Notes under the pieces: model-generated
The model's input: only the letters and a program-made list of their open reading frames with translations
What the model was told of the DNA's origin: nothing
Database searches by the model: none
Origin: an uncultured Veillonella sp.
GTDB lineage: Bacteria; Bacillota; Negativicutes; Veillonellales; Veillonellaceae
Reading direction: 5' to 3'
Length of the DNA: 17,400 nucleotides
NCBI GenBank assembly: GCA_900556785.1
Contig: USQK01000034.1
Span: 1-17,400 of the forward strand
In this document: positions 7,279 to 14,280 of the stretch, one piece after another
Numbering within the stretch: the stretch's first letter is position 1
Layout: each line of letters opens with the position of its first letter
Program-made: the position numbers and the translations under genes

Positions 7279-8559
7279 ATGAATTCAACGATTATTTTAA
7301 AAGGAAATATATTATATACACCGAATCCATCAGCACTTGTATCTATTCAACAGGGTTATGTTATTGCTGTAGATGGGGTGGTTGTTCATTGTGGTGAAAG
7401 TATTCCTACAGTTTATACAGAGTATGATGTTGTTGATTACGGTGATAATCTCATTATTCCTGGTTTTGTGGATACCCATGCGCATGCACCACAATATTGT
7501 AATCGTGGACTTGGTATGGATAAGGAACTGTTACCATGGCTTGAAACTTATACATTTCCTGAAGAGGCAAAATTTATTGATCCTGACTATGCTCGTCTAG
7601 TATATGGTGCCTTTGTTCACGATTTATGGCGCAATGGTACGACGAGAAGTATTTTGTTTGGCACAATCCATAAAGACAGCACATTGGTGTTGATGGAGCT
7701 TTTACAAAAAGCAGGATTGTCAGCTTATGTGGGTAAGGTAAACATGGACCGTAATAGTCCGGAATTTTTGATTGAAGAAACGAATCAATCATTAGCTGAT
7801 ACTAAAGTATGGTTAGATACATCAGCTCAATTTGGACCTTTAGTTAAACCTATTATTACACCGCGCTTTGTACCATCTTGTACGAGTGAACTCATGACAG
7901 GACTTGCTAAATTAGCGAAAGAATACGATGTTCCTGTTCAATCTCATTTGTCGGAAAATCACGGCGAAATTGATTGGGTCGCATCATTACATCCTGAGTC
8001 GTCAAACTATACAGATGTGTACTATGAACATCATTTGATGGGTACCGTGCCAACTGTAATGGCCCATTGCATTCATTTGAGTGACGTAGAAATGGATCGC
8101 ATGGCTGAAACGCAGACCATGGTATCTCATTGTCCATATTCGAATGTAAATCTTTCTAGCGGAATTGCACCGATTCGTAAGCTGATTGAGCGGAATATAC
8201 CAATTGGTTTAGGCTCCGATATTTCTGGTGGACATATTGTATCGATGGCAAAGGTCCTTACTGAAGCTATTGGTCTATCGAAAATGAAATGGGCTGAAGT
8301 AGACCCAAACTATGCACCTCTTACCTTGAGTGAAGCCTTCTATATGGCTACCAAGGGTGGTGGACAATTTTTTGGCCACGTTGGAAGCTTTGAAAAAGGC
8401 TATGAGTTAGATGCCCTTATTATCGATGATACGTCCTTATTTGACCCAAATGAACGTTCTTTGGAAGAGCGTTTAGAGCGCTGGCTATATGTAGGGGATG
8501 ATCGTCATATTATTGAACGCTATGTAGCTGGTCGCGTAGTTCCGAGTCCAAAAGGGTAA
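7279..8559 (+). CDS. guaD: Guanine deaminase, amidohydrolase superfamily
   Basis: Hydrolyses guanine to xanthine and ammonia in the cytoplasm. The 426-residue protein shows the full zinc amidohydrolase ligand set. H67 and H69 lie in PGFVDTHAHAPQY, H223 in VQSHLSEN with E226, H263 in MAHCIHL, and D314 in GLGSDISGGH. Guanine-deaminase-specific stretches are NRGLGMDKELLPWLETYTFP, NGTTRSILFGTIH and VGKVNMDRNSP. The ATG follows GAGGAGG. It comes after a purine permease under a guanine riboswitch and is followed by a strong terminator, forming an uptake-and-deamination module. The 100-base gap upstream holds only weak repeats (ATAGCATA twice; ACTATG/CATAGT at 7188-7193/7204-7209) and no convincing promoter, so read-through from pbuG is likely. 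Confidence 0.95.
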   Translation: MNSTIILKGNILYTPNPSALVSIQQGYVIAVDGVVVHCGESIPTVYTEYDVVDYGDNLIIPGFVDTHAHAPQYCNRGLGMDKELLPWLETYTFPEEAKFIDPDYARLVYGAFVHDLWRNGTTRSILFGTIHKDSTLVLMELLQKAGLSAYVGKVNMDRNSPEFLIEETNQSLADTKVWLDTSAQFGPLVKPIITPRFVPSCTSELMTGLAKLAKEYDVPVQSHLSENHGEIDWVASLHPESSNYTDVYYEHHLMGTVPTVMAHCIHLSDVEMDRMAETQTMVSHCPYSNVNLSSGIAPIRKLIERNIPIGLGSDISGGHIVSMAKVLTEAIGLSKMKWAEVDPNYAPLTLSEAFYMATKGGGQFFGHVGSFEKGYELDALIIDDTSLFDPNERSLEERLERWLYVGDDRHIIERYVAGRVVPSPKG

Positions 8560-8595
8560 AGTTTATATCTTACAGAAAAAAATACTGATATATTT

Positions 8596-8634
8596 AAAGC
8601 AGCTAGTTTGTATACCCTTCAAACTAGCTGCTTT
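8596..8634 (+). terminator. Intrinsic terminator after guaD
   Basis: A 15-bp perfect stem (8596-8610 with 8620-8634) with core GCAGCTAG and a 9-base loop. The T run is short (four T at 8632-8635). It closes the pbuG-guaD unit. Confidence 0.9.
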
Positions 8635-8738
8635 TCGGTGCTTCTTTTAGAACCTGACCGAGGTGTTAGATAAACTTTGGATTATGATTTATAGTAGGTT
8701 TTATAGCTTTTCTGTTTATATTACTGAACAGGGCGATT

Positions 8739-8766
8739 TTGCTCATCAATTCACTTGGTGTATAAT
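8739..8766 (+). promoter_or_regulatory. Likely promoter of the CDF-like gene
   Basis: TATAAT at 8761-8766 is a perfect -10. The best -35 is TTGCTC (8739-8744) at 16 bases. It lies 36 bases before the chosen start codon and after the guaD terminator. Confidence 0.6.
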
Positions 8767-8801
8767 AAAAAAATGTACAAATTAAGAAAGTGGGGGGCTT
8801 A

Positions 8802-9755
8802 ATGGATATATTAGGAGCAAGACGCTCTATTGAACAAAAGCTATTAATGCAATCTGTTGCTTTGATGGCGCTAGTTGCGGTGAGCGGCACTGTGATGGGG
8901 ATTGTAACGGGATCTAGTGCAGTGTTGTTAGATGGGGTATTCTCCTTCGTTGATGTTGTTATTAAGATTATGATGCTTATGACAGCTAAGTTAGTTGCTA
9001 GAGAAACGAGTAAGCGATTCCAATTCGGTTTTTGGCAATTTGAACCTCTGGTGCTCGCCGTGGAGGGCTTTTTTATTCTTCTCATAGTAATTTATGCCTT
9101 ATCTAGTGGGATTACAGATCTTTTGTCTGGTGGACGTCACGTAGACTTCGGGCCAGCTATTTTCTATGCTATATTCTTTACTGTTGCGGATACTGCTTAC
9201 TATCTTTATGTACGTCGTATTAATAAAAGTTTGCAGTCTAACTTGATTAAATTTGATAATGTAAGCTGGTATGTCGATGCTTTGTTAGAAGCGGCTATCT
9301 TGATTAGTTTCGTTGTAGCTACTATGCTAGAAAGTACTGAATATGCTAGATGGGCTACTTATATTGACCCTATTGTATTAATTATTTTAGCGGTACAGAT
9401 GATACCCTCTGCATTTCGTATCATTGTGCCATCCATGAAACAAATATTAGGATGGGCACCAACTTCATTGCATAATGAAGTGCAAGAAATTATGGATCGA
9501 TTTATGGAAAAGTATAATTTTAAAGATTATGTGACGAGCGTGCAAGTATATGGCAATACTCGAATCATTGAAATTGATATTTTAGTTCCTAAAAGTTTTC
9601 CATATCAAACCATTGCTGAAATTGATGCTATTCGCAATGAAATTGACCAAGAAATCGGCGGTAACCCAACGGAAAAATGGGTGACCATTTCTTTTACAGG
9701 CACGCGTAAATGGATGGCAAAAGATTATTTGCTAGATGAAGAAGAGGATGAATAA
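8802..9755 (+). CDS. Cation diffusion facilitator-like membrane protein with altered metal-site residues
   Basis: Resembles the CDF (cation efflux) family. About six membrane segments lie between residues 16 and 212, followed by a C-terminal cytoplasmic ferredoxin-like domain of about 100 residues with VTSVQVYGNTRIIEIDILVP. I chose ATG 8802 (317 residues) because GGGGG at 8792-8797 is its Shine-Dalgarno. An in-frame GTG at 8790 has none. In TM2 the stretch LLDGVFSFVD puts F47 where CDF zinc pumps have H or D, leaving D51. In TM5, VSWYVD puts S155 where H is usual, leaving D159. The usual FGHGKxE after TM2 reads FGFWQFE. Only two of the four canonical ligands of the transport site remain by this alignment, so the substrate cannot be named. 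The acidic tail is DEEEDE. It appears to be transcribed alone. Confidence 0.8.
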   Translation: MDILGARRSIEQKLLMQSVALMALVAVSGTVMGIVTGSSAVLLDGVFSFVDVVIKIMMLMTAKLVARETSKRFQFGFWQFEPLVLAVEGFFILLIVIYALSSGITDLLSGGRHVDFGPAIFYAIFFTVADTAYYLYVRRINKSLQSNLIKFDNVSWYVDALLEAAILISFVVATMLESTEYARWATYIDPIVLIILAVQMIPSAFRIIVPSMKQILGWAPTSLHNEVQEIMDRFMEKYNFKDYVTSVQVYGNTRIIEIDILVPKSFPYQTIAEIDAIRNEIDQEIGGNPTEKWVTISFTGTRKWMAKDYLLDEEEDE

Positions 9756-9761
9756 TATAAA

Positions 9762-9817
9762 ATATTGGTGAGAAGTCTAGTATATAGCACATAATTTAAT
9801 GATAAATACACCAATAT
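9762..9817 (+). repeat. Widely spaced 9-bp inverted repeat upstream of serS
   Basis: ATATTGGTG (9762-9770) and CACCAATAT (9809-9817) are exact inverted copies 38 bases apart. The first lies 7 bases after the CDF stop and the second just upstream of the probable serS -10 element. No T run follows, so it is not an ordinary terminator. It could be two operator half-sites or chance in AT-rich DNA. Confidence 0.35.
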
Positions 9818-9818
9818 A

Positions 9819-9827
9819 TGGTATACT
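9819..9827 (+). promoter_or_regulatory. Probable extended -10 promoter of serS
   Basis: TGGTATACT gives an extended -10 (TG-n-TATACT). No good -35 is visible 16-18 bases upstream, which is tolerable for an extended -10. It lies 53 bases before the serS start codon. Confidence 0.5.
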
Positions 9828-9880
9828 TAAACGTATTGAATATATTGTTCGTAGCATAGTTGGAAGATGAGGTTTATAGT

Positions 9881-11161
9881 ATGTTAGACTTGAAATTTGT
9901 CCGTGAAAATATTGATTTAGTGCAACAAAACTTAGATAATCGTCACACGAAAGGCGATTTAGAAACCTTTGTATCCGCTTATGATGAACGTCGTCAGTTG
10001 ATTGGTAAAGTAGAGGAGTTAAAAGCTCTTCGTAATTCCGTAACTGAAGAAATTAGCCAATTAAAACGCAATAAAGAAAATGCGGATGATAAAATCGCAG
10101 AAATGAAAAAAGTAGGCGATGATATTGCAGAGCTTGATAATCGTATTCGCGATGTAGAAGCTAAATTACGTGATGCGGCGTTGATGTTGCCAAATATGTG
10201 CGATGCATCTGTTCCTGTTGGTGCTGATGAAGATGAAAATGTGGAACAACGTAAATGGGGCGAACCACGTCAATTTGACTTTGATGTACAAGCTCATTGG
10301 GATTTAGGTGAAAATCTTGATATCCTTGATTTCAATCGCGCTGGTAAAATGAGTGGTGCTCGTTTCACAGTATATAAAGGTTTAGGTGCTCGTTTGGAAC
10401 GTGCTCTTATTAACTTCATGGTTGATCTTCATGTAGATAAACAAGGCTACACTGAAATGATGACTCCATATATGGTAACTCGTGAAACTTTGACAGGTAC
10501 TGGTCAATTGCCTAAGTTTGCTGAAGATATGTACCATGTAGAGGATACTGAATACTTCTTGATCCCTACAGCAGAGGTTACATTGACTAATTATCATAGC
10601 GGTGAAATCTTGAGCGAAGAAGAATTGCCTAAATACTACACTGCATTTACAGCATGCTTCCGTGCTGAAGCTGGTTCTGCAGGTCGTGATACACGTGGTC
10701 TTATCCGTCAACATCAATTCAACAAAGTTGAAATGGTTAAATTAGCTAAGCCTGAAGATTCTTATGCAGAATTAGAAAAGTTAACTGATAATGCAGAAGA
10801 AGTATTGCGCTTATTGGAGTTGCCATTCCGTGTAATTACACTTTGTACAGGTGATATTGGCTTTGGTTCTGCTAAAACATATGATGTAGAGGTATGGATG
10901 CCAGCTCAAGGCAAGTATAGAGAGATTTCTTCTTGTTCTAATATGACTGATTTCCAAGCTCGTCGTGCAAATATTAAATTCCGTCGTGGTCCTAAAGGTA
11001 AACCAGAATTCGTTCATACATTAAATGGATCTGGTCTTGCTGTAGGTCGTACAGTAGCAGCTATCTTGGAAAACTATCAACAAGCTGATGGCTCTGTTGT
11101 GATTCCTAAAGTACTTGTACCTTACATGGGCGGCGTAGAAGTAATTAAGGCTGGAAAATAA
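9881..11161 (+). CDS. serS: Seryl-tRNA synthetase
   Basis: Charges tRNA-Ser (and tRNA-Sec where present) with serine. With ATG 9881 the protein has 426 residues, normal for bacterial SerRS, and begins MLDLKFVRENIDLVQQNL as the family does. GAGG at 9869-9872 serves this ATG, so the in-frame TTG at 9860 is rejected. The N-terminal tRNA-binding coiled coil covers about residues 28-100. The class II catalytic core has TGQLPKFAEDMY, motif 2 at about 258-285 (ACFRAEAGSAGRDTRGLIRQ) and motif 3 at about 381-412 (NGSGLAVGRTVAAILENYQ). tal starts only 13 bases after the stop, so the two are co-transcribed. No T-box leader fits in the 125-base upstream gap. Confidence 0.98.
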   Translation: MLDLKFVRENIDLVQQNLDNRHTKGDLETFVSAYDERRQLIGKVEELKALRNSVTEEISQLKRNKENADDKIAEMKKVGDDIAELDNRIRDVEAKLRDAALMLPNMCDASVPVGADEDENVEQRKWGEPRQFDFDVQAHWDLGENLDILDFNRAGKMSGARFTVYKGLGARLERALINFMVDLHVDKQGYTEMMTPYMVTRETLTGTGQLPKFAEDMYHVEDTEYFLIPTAEVTLTNYHSGEILSEEELPKYYTAFTACFRAEAGSAGRDTRGLIRQHQFNKVEMVKLAKPEDSYAELEKLTDNAEEVLRLLELPFRVITLCTGDIGFGSAKTYDVEVWMPAQGKYREISSCSNMTDFQARRANIKFRRGPKGKPEFVHTLNGSGLAVGRTVAAILENYQQADGSVVIPKVLVPYMGGVEVIKAGK

Positions 11162-11174
11162 GAGGGGGCATTTG

Positions 11175-11819
11175 ATGAAGTTCTTTATTGATACAGCAGA
11201 ATTTGATGAGATTAAAGAGGCGTATGCTTTTGGTTTTATCGATGGTGTTACTACTAATCCATCCCTTATCGTGAAAGCTAAACGCGATTTAAAACAAGTT
11301 ATTTCTGAAATCGCTAATTTGGTAGAGGGCCCTGTGAGTGCAGAGGTTATTGCTTCTGATGCAGAAGGTATGATCGGGGAAGCTCATGAGCTTGTAAAAT
11401 TAGGCTCTAATGTAGTTATTAAAGTGCCTATGACTCCAGAAGGTCTTAAAGCTGTTGCAGTTTTAAGCAAAGAAGGCATTAAAACTAATGTAACCTTAAT
11501 CTTCTCTGCCAACCAAGCCTTATTAGCAGCTCGTGCAGGTGCTACCTATGTGAGCCCATTTGTTGGCCGTATTGATGATATCAGTATGGATGGTCTTACA
11601 TTGATTCAAGATATTGCAGATATATTTGCTATTCATGGCATTGAAACTGAAATTATTGCGGCTAGTGTGAGAACACCATTGCATATCATTCAATGTGCAA
11701 AAGCTGGTGCTCATATTGCAACTGTGCCATTTAAAGTGCTTATGCAAGCTATGAAACATCCACTAACAGATGCAGGGCTTGAAAAATTTATGGCAGATTG
11801 GAAACAAGCTAATCAATAA
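11175..11819 (+). CDS. tal: Small transaldolase (TalC/fructose-6-phosphate aldolase-like family)
   Basis: Class I aldolase of the non-oxidative pentose phosphate pathway, transferring a dihydroxyacetone unit between sugar phosphates. The 214-residue TIM barrel has the Schiff-base lysine K83 in NVVIKVPMT and GVTTNPSLI near the N-terminus. The family mixes true transaldolases with fructose-6-phosphate aldolase (FSA). Here position 57 is Glu (SAEV), where FSA has Gln, and position 129 is Phe (YVSPFVGRID), where FSA has Tyr. Both point to transaldolase activity. ATG 11175 is served by GAGGGGG at 11162-11168; the in-frame TTG directly before it is not needed. It sits between serS and glpX. Confidence 0.9.
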   Translation: MKFFIDTAEFDEIKEAYAFGFIDGVTTNPSLIVKAKRDLKQVISEIANLVEGPVSAEVIASDAEGMIGEAHELVKLGSNVVIKVPMTPEGLKAVAVLSKEGIKTNVTLIFSANQALLAARAGATYVSPFVGRIDDISMDGLTLIQDIADIFAIHGIETEIIAASVRTPLHIIQCAKAGAHIATVPFKVLMQAMKHPLTDAGLEKFMADWKQANQ

Positions 11820-11885
11820 GTTAAGTATTCGGCTCGATGTAAGGGTCATATTACAATACACACAGGACTTATAAGGAGGCCTATT

Positions 11886-12848
11886 ATGGATCGTACATTA
11901 TCTTTGGAATTTGCTCGTGTCGTTGAAGCAGCTGCTTTGCGCAGTGGTCGTTTGCTTGGTCGCGGTCAAAAGGATGCAGCGGATGGTCTTGCTGTAGACG
12001 CAATGCGTCAAGCATTTGACTCTGTTCGTATTTCTGGTACAGTAGTTATCGGCGAAGGCGAAATTGATGAAGCGCCTATGCTTTACATTGGTGAACATGT
12101 AGGTGCTGGTGGTCCAGAAGTCGATATCGCAGTTGACCCAATTGAAGGCACAAACTTGATTGCAAAAGGCCAAAATGGTGCGATTGCAGTTATGGCTATT
12201 GCTGAAAAAGGTGGCTTGTTACATGCACCAGATATGTACATGGAAAAACTTTGCGTTGGTCCTCGTGGTGCAGGTGCTATCGATATTACTAAATCTTTAA
12301 CTGAAAATATCAAAAATGTAGCGGCAAAAATGAATCGCAATGTCGATGAAATTACACTTGTTATGCTTGATCGTGAACGTCATCATGGTTTGATGAAAGA
12401 AGCCCGTGATCTTGGTGCACGTATTATGTTAATTTCTGATGGTGATGTTAACCCAGCTATGGAATGTTGTATTGAAGGTTCTGGTGTGCACATGGTTGTT
12501 GGTACTGGTGGTGCACCAGAAGGCGTATTGGCTGCGGCAGCTTTAAAGTGCGTAGGTGGCGATATGCAAGCGCGTTTGAAACCAGAAACAGAAGAAGAAA
12601 TTCGTCGTTGTCATGAAATGGGGATTACCGATGTAAATCAAGTGCTTACATTGGATGATTTAGTTCGTACAGATGATGTTATCTTTGCGGCTACTGCTAT
12701 TACTCGCGGTAACTTATTGAATGCTATTCAATACTTCCCAGGTGGTGCACGTACACATACTATCGTAATGCGTTCCAAAACAGGTACTGTTCGTTTCTTA
12801 GATACAGTGCATATGGATGACAAGTTAAAATCCTTAAAAGCAAAATAA
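11886..12848 (+). CDS. glpX: Fructose-1,6-bisphosphatase class II
   Basis: Hydrolyses fructose-1,6-bisphosphate to fructose-6-phosphate, the committed gluconeogenic step. At 320 residues it has the usual GlpX length. Metal and phosphate motifs are GEGEIDEAPML (residues 56-66) and VDPIEGTN (83-90). Family stretches MLDRERHHGL, LISDGDVNPAMEC and VGTGGAPEGVLAAAALKC are also present. The ATG follows a near-perfect AAGGAGG. The 66-base gap after tal shows no terminator, so serS-tal-glpX probably forms one operon closed by the terminator at 12854-12881. In an organism that does not ferment hexoses this enzyme would be needed to make hexose phosphates for cell-wall sugars. Confidence 0.96.
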   Translation: MDRTLSLEFARVVEAAALRSGRLLGRGQKDAADGLAVDAMRQAFDSVRISGTVVIGEGEIDEAPMLYIGEHVGAGGPEVDIAVDPIEGTNLIAKGQNGAIAVMAIAEKGGLLHAPDMYMEKLCVGPRGAGAIDITKSLTENIKNVAAKMNRNVDEITLVMLDRERHHGLMKEARDLGARIMLISDGDVNPAMECCIEGSGVHMVVGTGGAPEGVLAAAALKCVGGDMQARLKPETEEEIRRCHEMGITDVNQVLTLDDLVRTDDVIFAATAITRGNLLNAIQYFPGGARTHTIVMRSKTGTVRFLDTVHMDDKLKSLKAK

Positions 12849-12853
12849 TAATT

Positions 12854-12881
12854 AAGCCCCTCAAAATGAGGGGCTTTTTTT
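12854..12881 (+). terminator. Intrinsic terminator after glpX
   Basis: A perfect 10-bp stem AAGCCCCTCA/TGAGGGGCTT (12854-12863 with 12867-12876) with an AAA loop and seven T at 12875-12881. It begins 6 bases after the glpX stop. Confidence 0.96.
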
Positions 12882-12903
12882 CTCAGTATTTTCTCACAGT
12901 CTC

Positions 12904-12933
12904 TTGATGAGATATATCGAAAAATAGTATAAT
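12904..12933 (+). promoter_or_regulatory. Likely promoter of murA
   Basis: TTGATG (12904-12909) and a perfect TATAAT (12928-12933), 18 bases apart. Transcription should start near 12940, just before the two leader hairpins. Confidence 0.65.
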
Positions 12934-12947
12934 AACAATTAGTATAT

Positions 12948-12983
12948 GACGTTATAAATACAACGTCTTGTAGTTTATACAAG
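12948..12983 (+). repeat. Two tandem hairpins in the murA leader
   Basis: GACGTT/AACGTC (12948-12953 with 12962-12967, 8-base loop) is followed at once by CTTGTA/TACAAG (12967-12972 with 12978-12983, 5-base loop); the arms share base 12967. Both lie inside the predicted 75-base untranslated leader and upstream of the ribosome site at 13002-13007. No T run follows, so they are not terminators. They may stabilise the mRNA or be a binding site for a regulator. Confidence 0.45.
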
Positions 12984-13014
12984 ATGATCGATATAAAGTG
13001 TAGGAGGAATTCTG

Positions 13015-14280
13015 TTGGAAAAGCTAATCATTCAAGGTGGCAACCGGTTGGAAGGCCGTGTACGTGTTAGTAGTGCTAAAAATGCGGTACTCCCTATTAT
13101 TGCCGGTACTTTGCTAGCATCAACACCTAGTAAATTACTTGAAATTCCAAATTTGGAAGATGTAGGTACAATTTGCCAAGTTATCGAGTCTTTGGGGGTT
13201 AAAATTACTCGTAATAAAGCAGATGATGAAATTATCTTCGATGCGTCTACATTGACTGGTACGGAAGCTCCTTCTGAGCTTGTACGCAAAATGCGTGCAT
13301 CTTTCCTTGTGATGGGGCCACTTTTGGCGCGCAAAGGGGAGGCTAAAATCTCTATGCCAGGTGGTTGTGCGATTGGTGCACGTCCTATTGATCTTCATCT
13401 AAAAGCTTTCGAAGCGTTAGGTGCTAAAATTGAGATTACTGAAGATTATGTATATGCTCATGCTCCAGAAGGCCTTAAAGGCACTCAAATTTACTTGGAT
13501 TTCCCAAGCGTAGGGGCTACAGAAAACGTAATTATGGCGGCTTCCATGGCTGAAGGTAAAACTGTTATCGAAAATGCTGCGGAAGAACCTGAAATCGTTG
13601 ATTTAGCGACATTCTTGAATGCAATGGGTGCTAATATTCGCGGTGCTGGTACAAATGTAATCCGCATTGAAGGGGTGCCTCAATTACATGGTGCGATTCA
13701 TACAGTTATTCCTGACCGTATCGAAGCTGGTACATATTTGATTGCCGCTGCTATGGCTGGTGGCGACGTATTTGTAGAAAATGCATTGCCAGAACACTTG
13801 AAACCAGTAGTAGCTAAGTTGAAAGAAGCTGGTGTTACTGTAGAGGAAGAAATTGATGGTATTCGTGTTATCAGCACTGGCAAAGGCATTAAAGCTGTTG
13901 ATATCAAAACATTGCCATACCCAGGCTTCCCAACAGATATGCAAGCTCAATTTATGGCGCTTACTACAATTGCTGAAGGTACAAGTACTGTAACAGAAAC
14001 TGTATTTGAAAACCGCTTCATGCACGTTGCAGAACTCCGCAAAATGGGTGCCCATATCGATATCGACAATCGTCAAGCGATTGTAGAAGGTATGCCACGA
14101 TTACATGGTGCTGTAGTTAATGCTACAGACTTGCGTGCAGGTGCAGCTCTTGTTTGTGCTGCATTGACTGCAGAAGGTAAAACTGAAGTTGGTCGTCTAC
14201 ATCATATCGATCGTGGTTATGATGATTTTGTAGGTAAATTGCAAAGGTTAGGTGCTGATATTGTTCGGGTTGACGAATAA
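13015..14280 (+). CDS. murA: UDP-N-acetylglucosamine 1-carboxyvinyltransferase MurA
   Basis: First committed step of peptidoglycan synthesis: transfers enolpyruvate from PEP to UDP-GlcNAc. The 421-residue protein has the usual two-lobed EPT fold. K22 and N23 lie in SSAKNAVLP and the active-site Cys is C118 in MPGGCAIGARPIDLHL. Cys here rather than Asp predicts the normal fosfomycin-sensitive type. PYPGFPTDMQAQFMAL and ENRFMHVAELRKMGA are also family stretches. The start codon is TTG at 13015, with AGGAGG at 13002-13007 correctly spaced. No ATG is nearby and the N-terminus EKLIIQGGNRLEG fits the family. The 3' end overlaps the open frame of the MreB gene. Confidence 0.97.
   Translation: MEKLIIQGGNRLEGRVRVSSAKNAVLPIIAGTLLASTPSKLLEIPNLEDVGTICQVIESLGVKITRNKADDEIIFDASTLTGTEAPSELVRKMRASFLVMGPLLARKGEAKISMPGGCAIGARPIDLHLKAFEALGAKIEITEDYVYAHAPEGLKGTQIYLDFPSVGATENVIMAASMAEGKTVIENAAEEPEIVDLATFLNAMGANIRGAGTNVIRIEGVPQLHGAIHTVIPDRIEAGTYLIAAAMAGGDVFVENALPEHLKPVVAKLKEAGVTVEEEIDGIRVISTGKGIKAVDIKTLPYPGFPTDMQAQFMALTTIAEGTSTVTETVFENRFMHVAELRKMGAHIDIDNRQAIVEGMPRLHGAVVNATDLRAGAALVCAALTAEGKTEVGRLHHIDRGYDDFVGKLQRLGADIVRVDE

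Noticed and set aside
7373..7600. A 75-residue plus-strand frame inside guaD
   Set aside because: It is out of frame within the conserved metal-binding region of guanine deaminase and has no ribosome site or family resemblance.
8790..8801. GTG at 8790 as the start of the CDF-like protein
   Set aside because: The G-run at 8792-8797 would lie inside the coding sequence. It is a well-placed ribosome site for ATG 8802, and no site precedes 8790.
9756..9880. T-box leader for serS (and likewise for lysS), expected in many Firmicutes
   Set aside because: The gap before serS is only about 125 bases and the gap before lysS 29 bases. Neither contains a specifier stem or the conserved T-box bulge sequence, nor a terminator/anti-terminator pair.
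9860..9880. TTG at 9860 as the start of serS
   Set aside because: SerRS proteins begin at MLDLKFVREN, encoded from ATG 9881, and GAGG at 9869-9872 serves that ATG.
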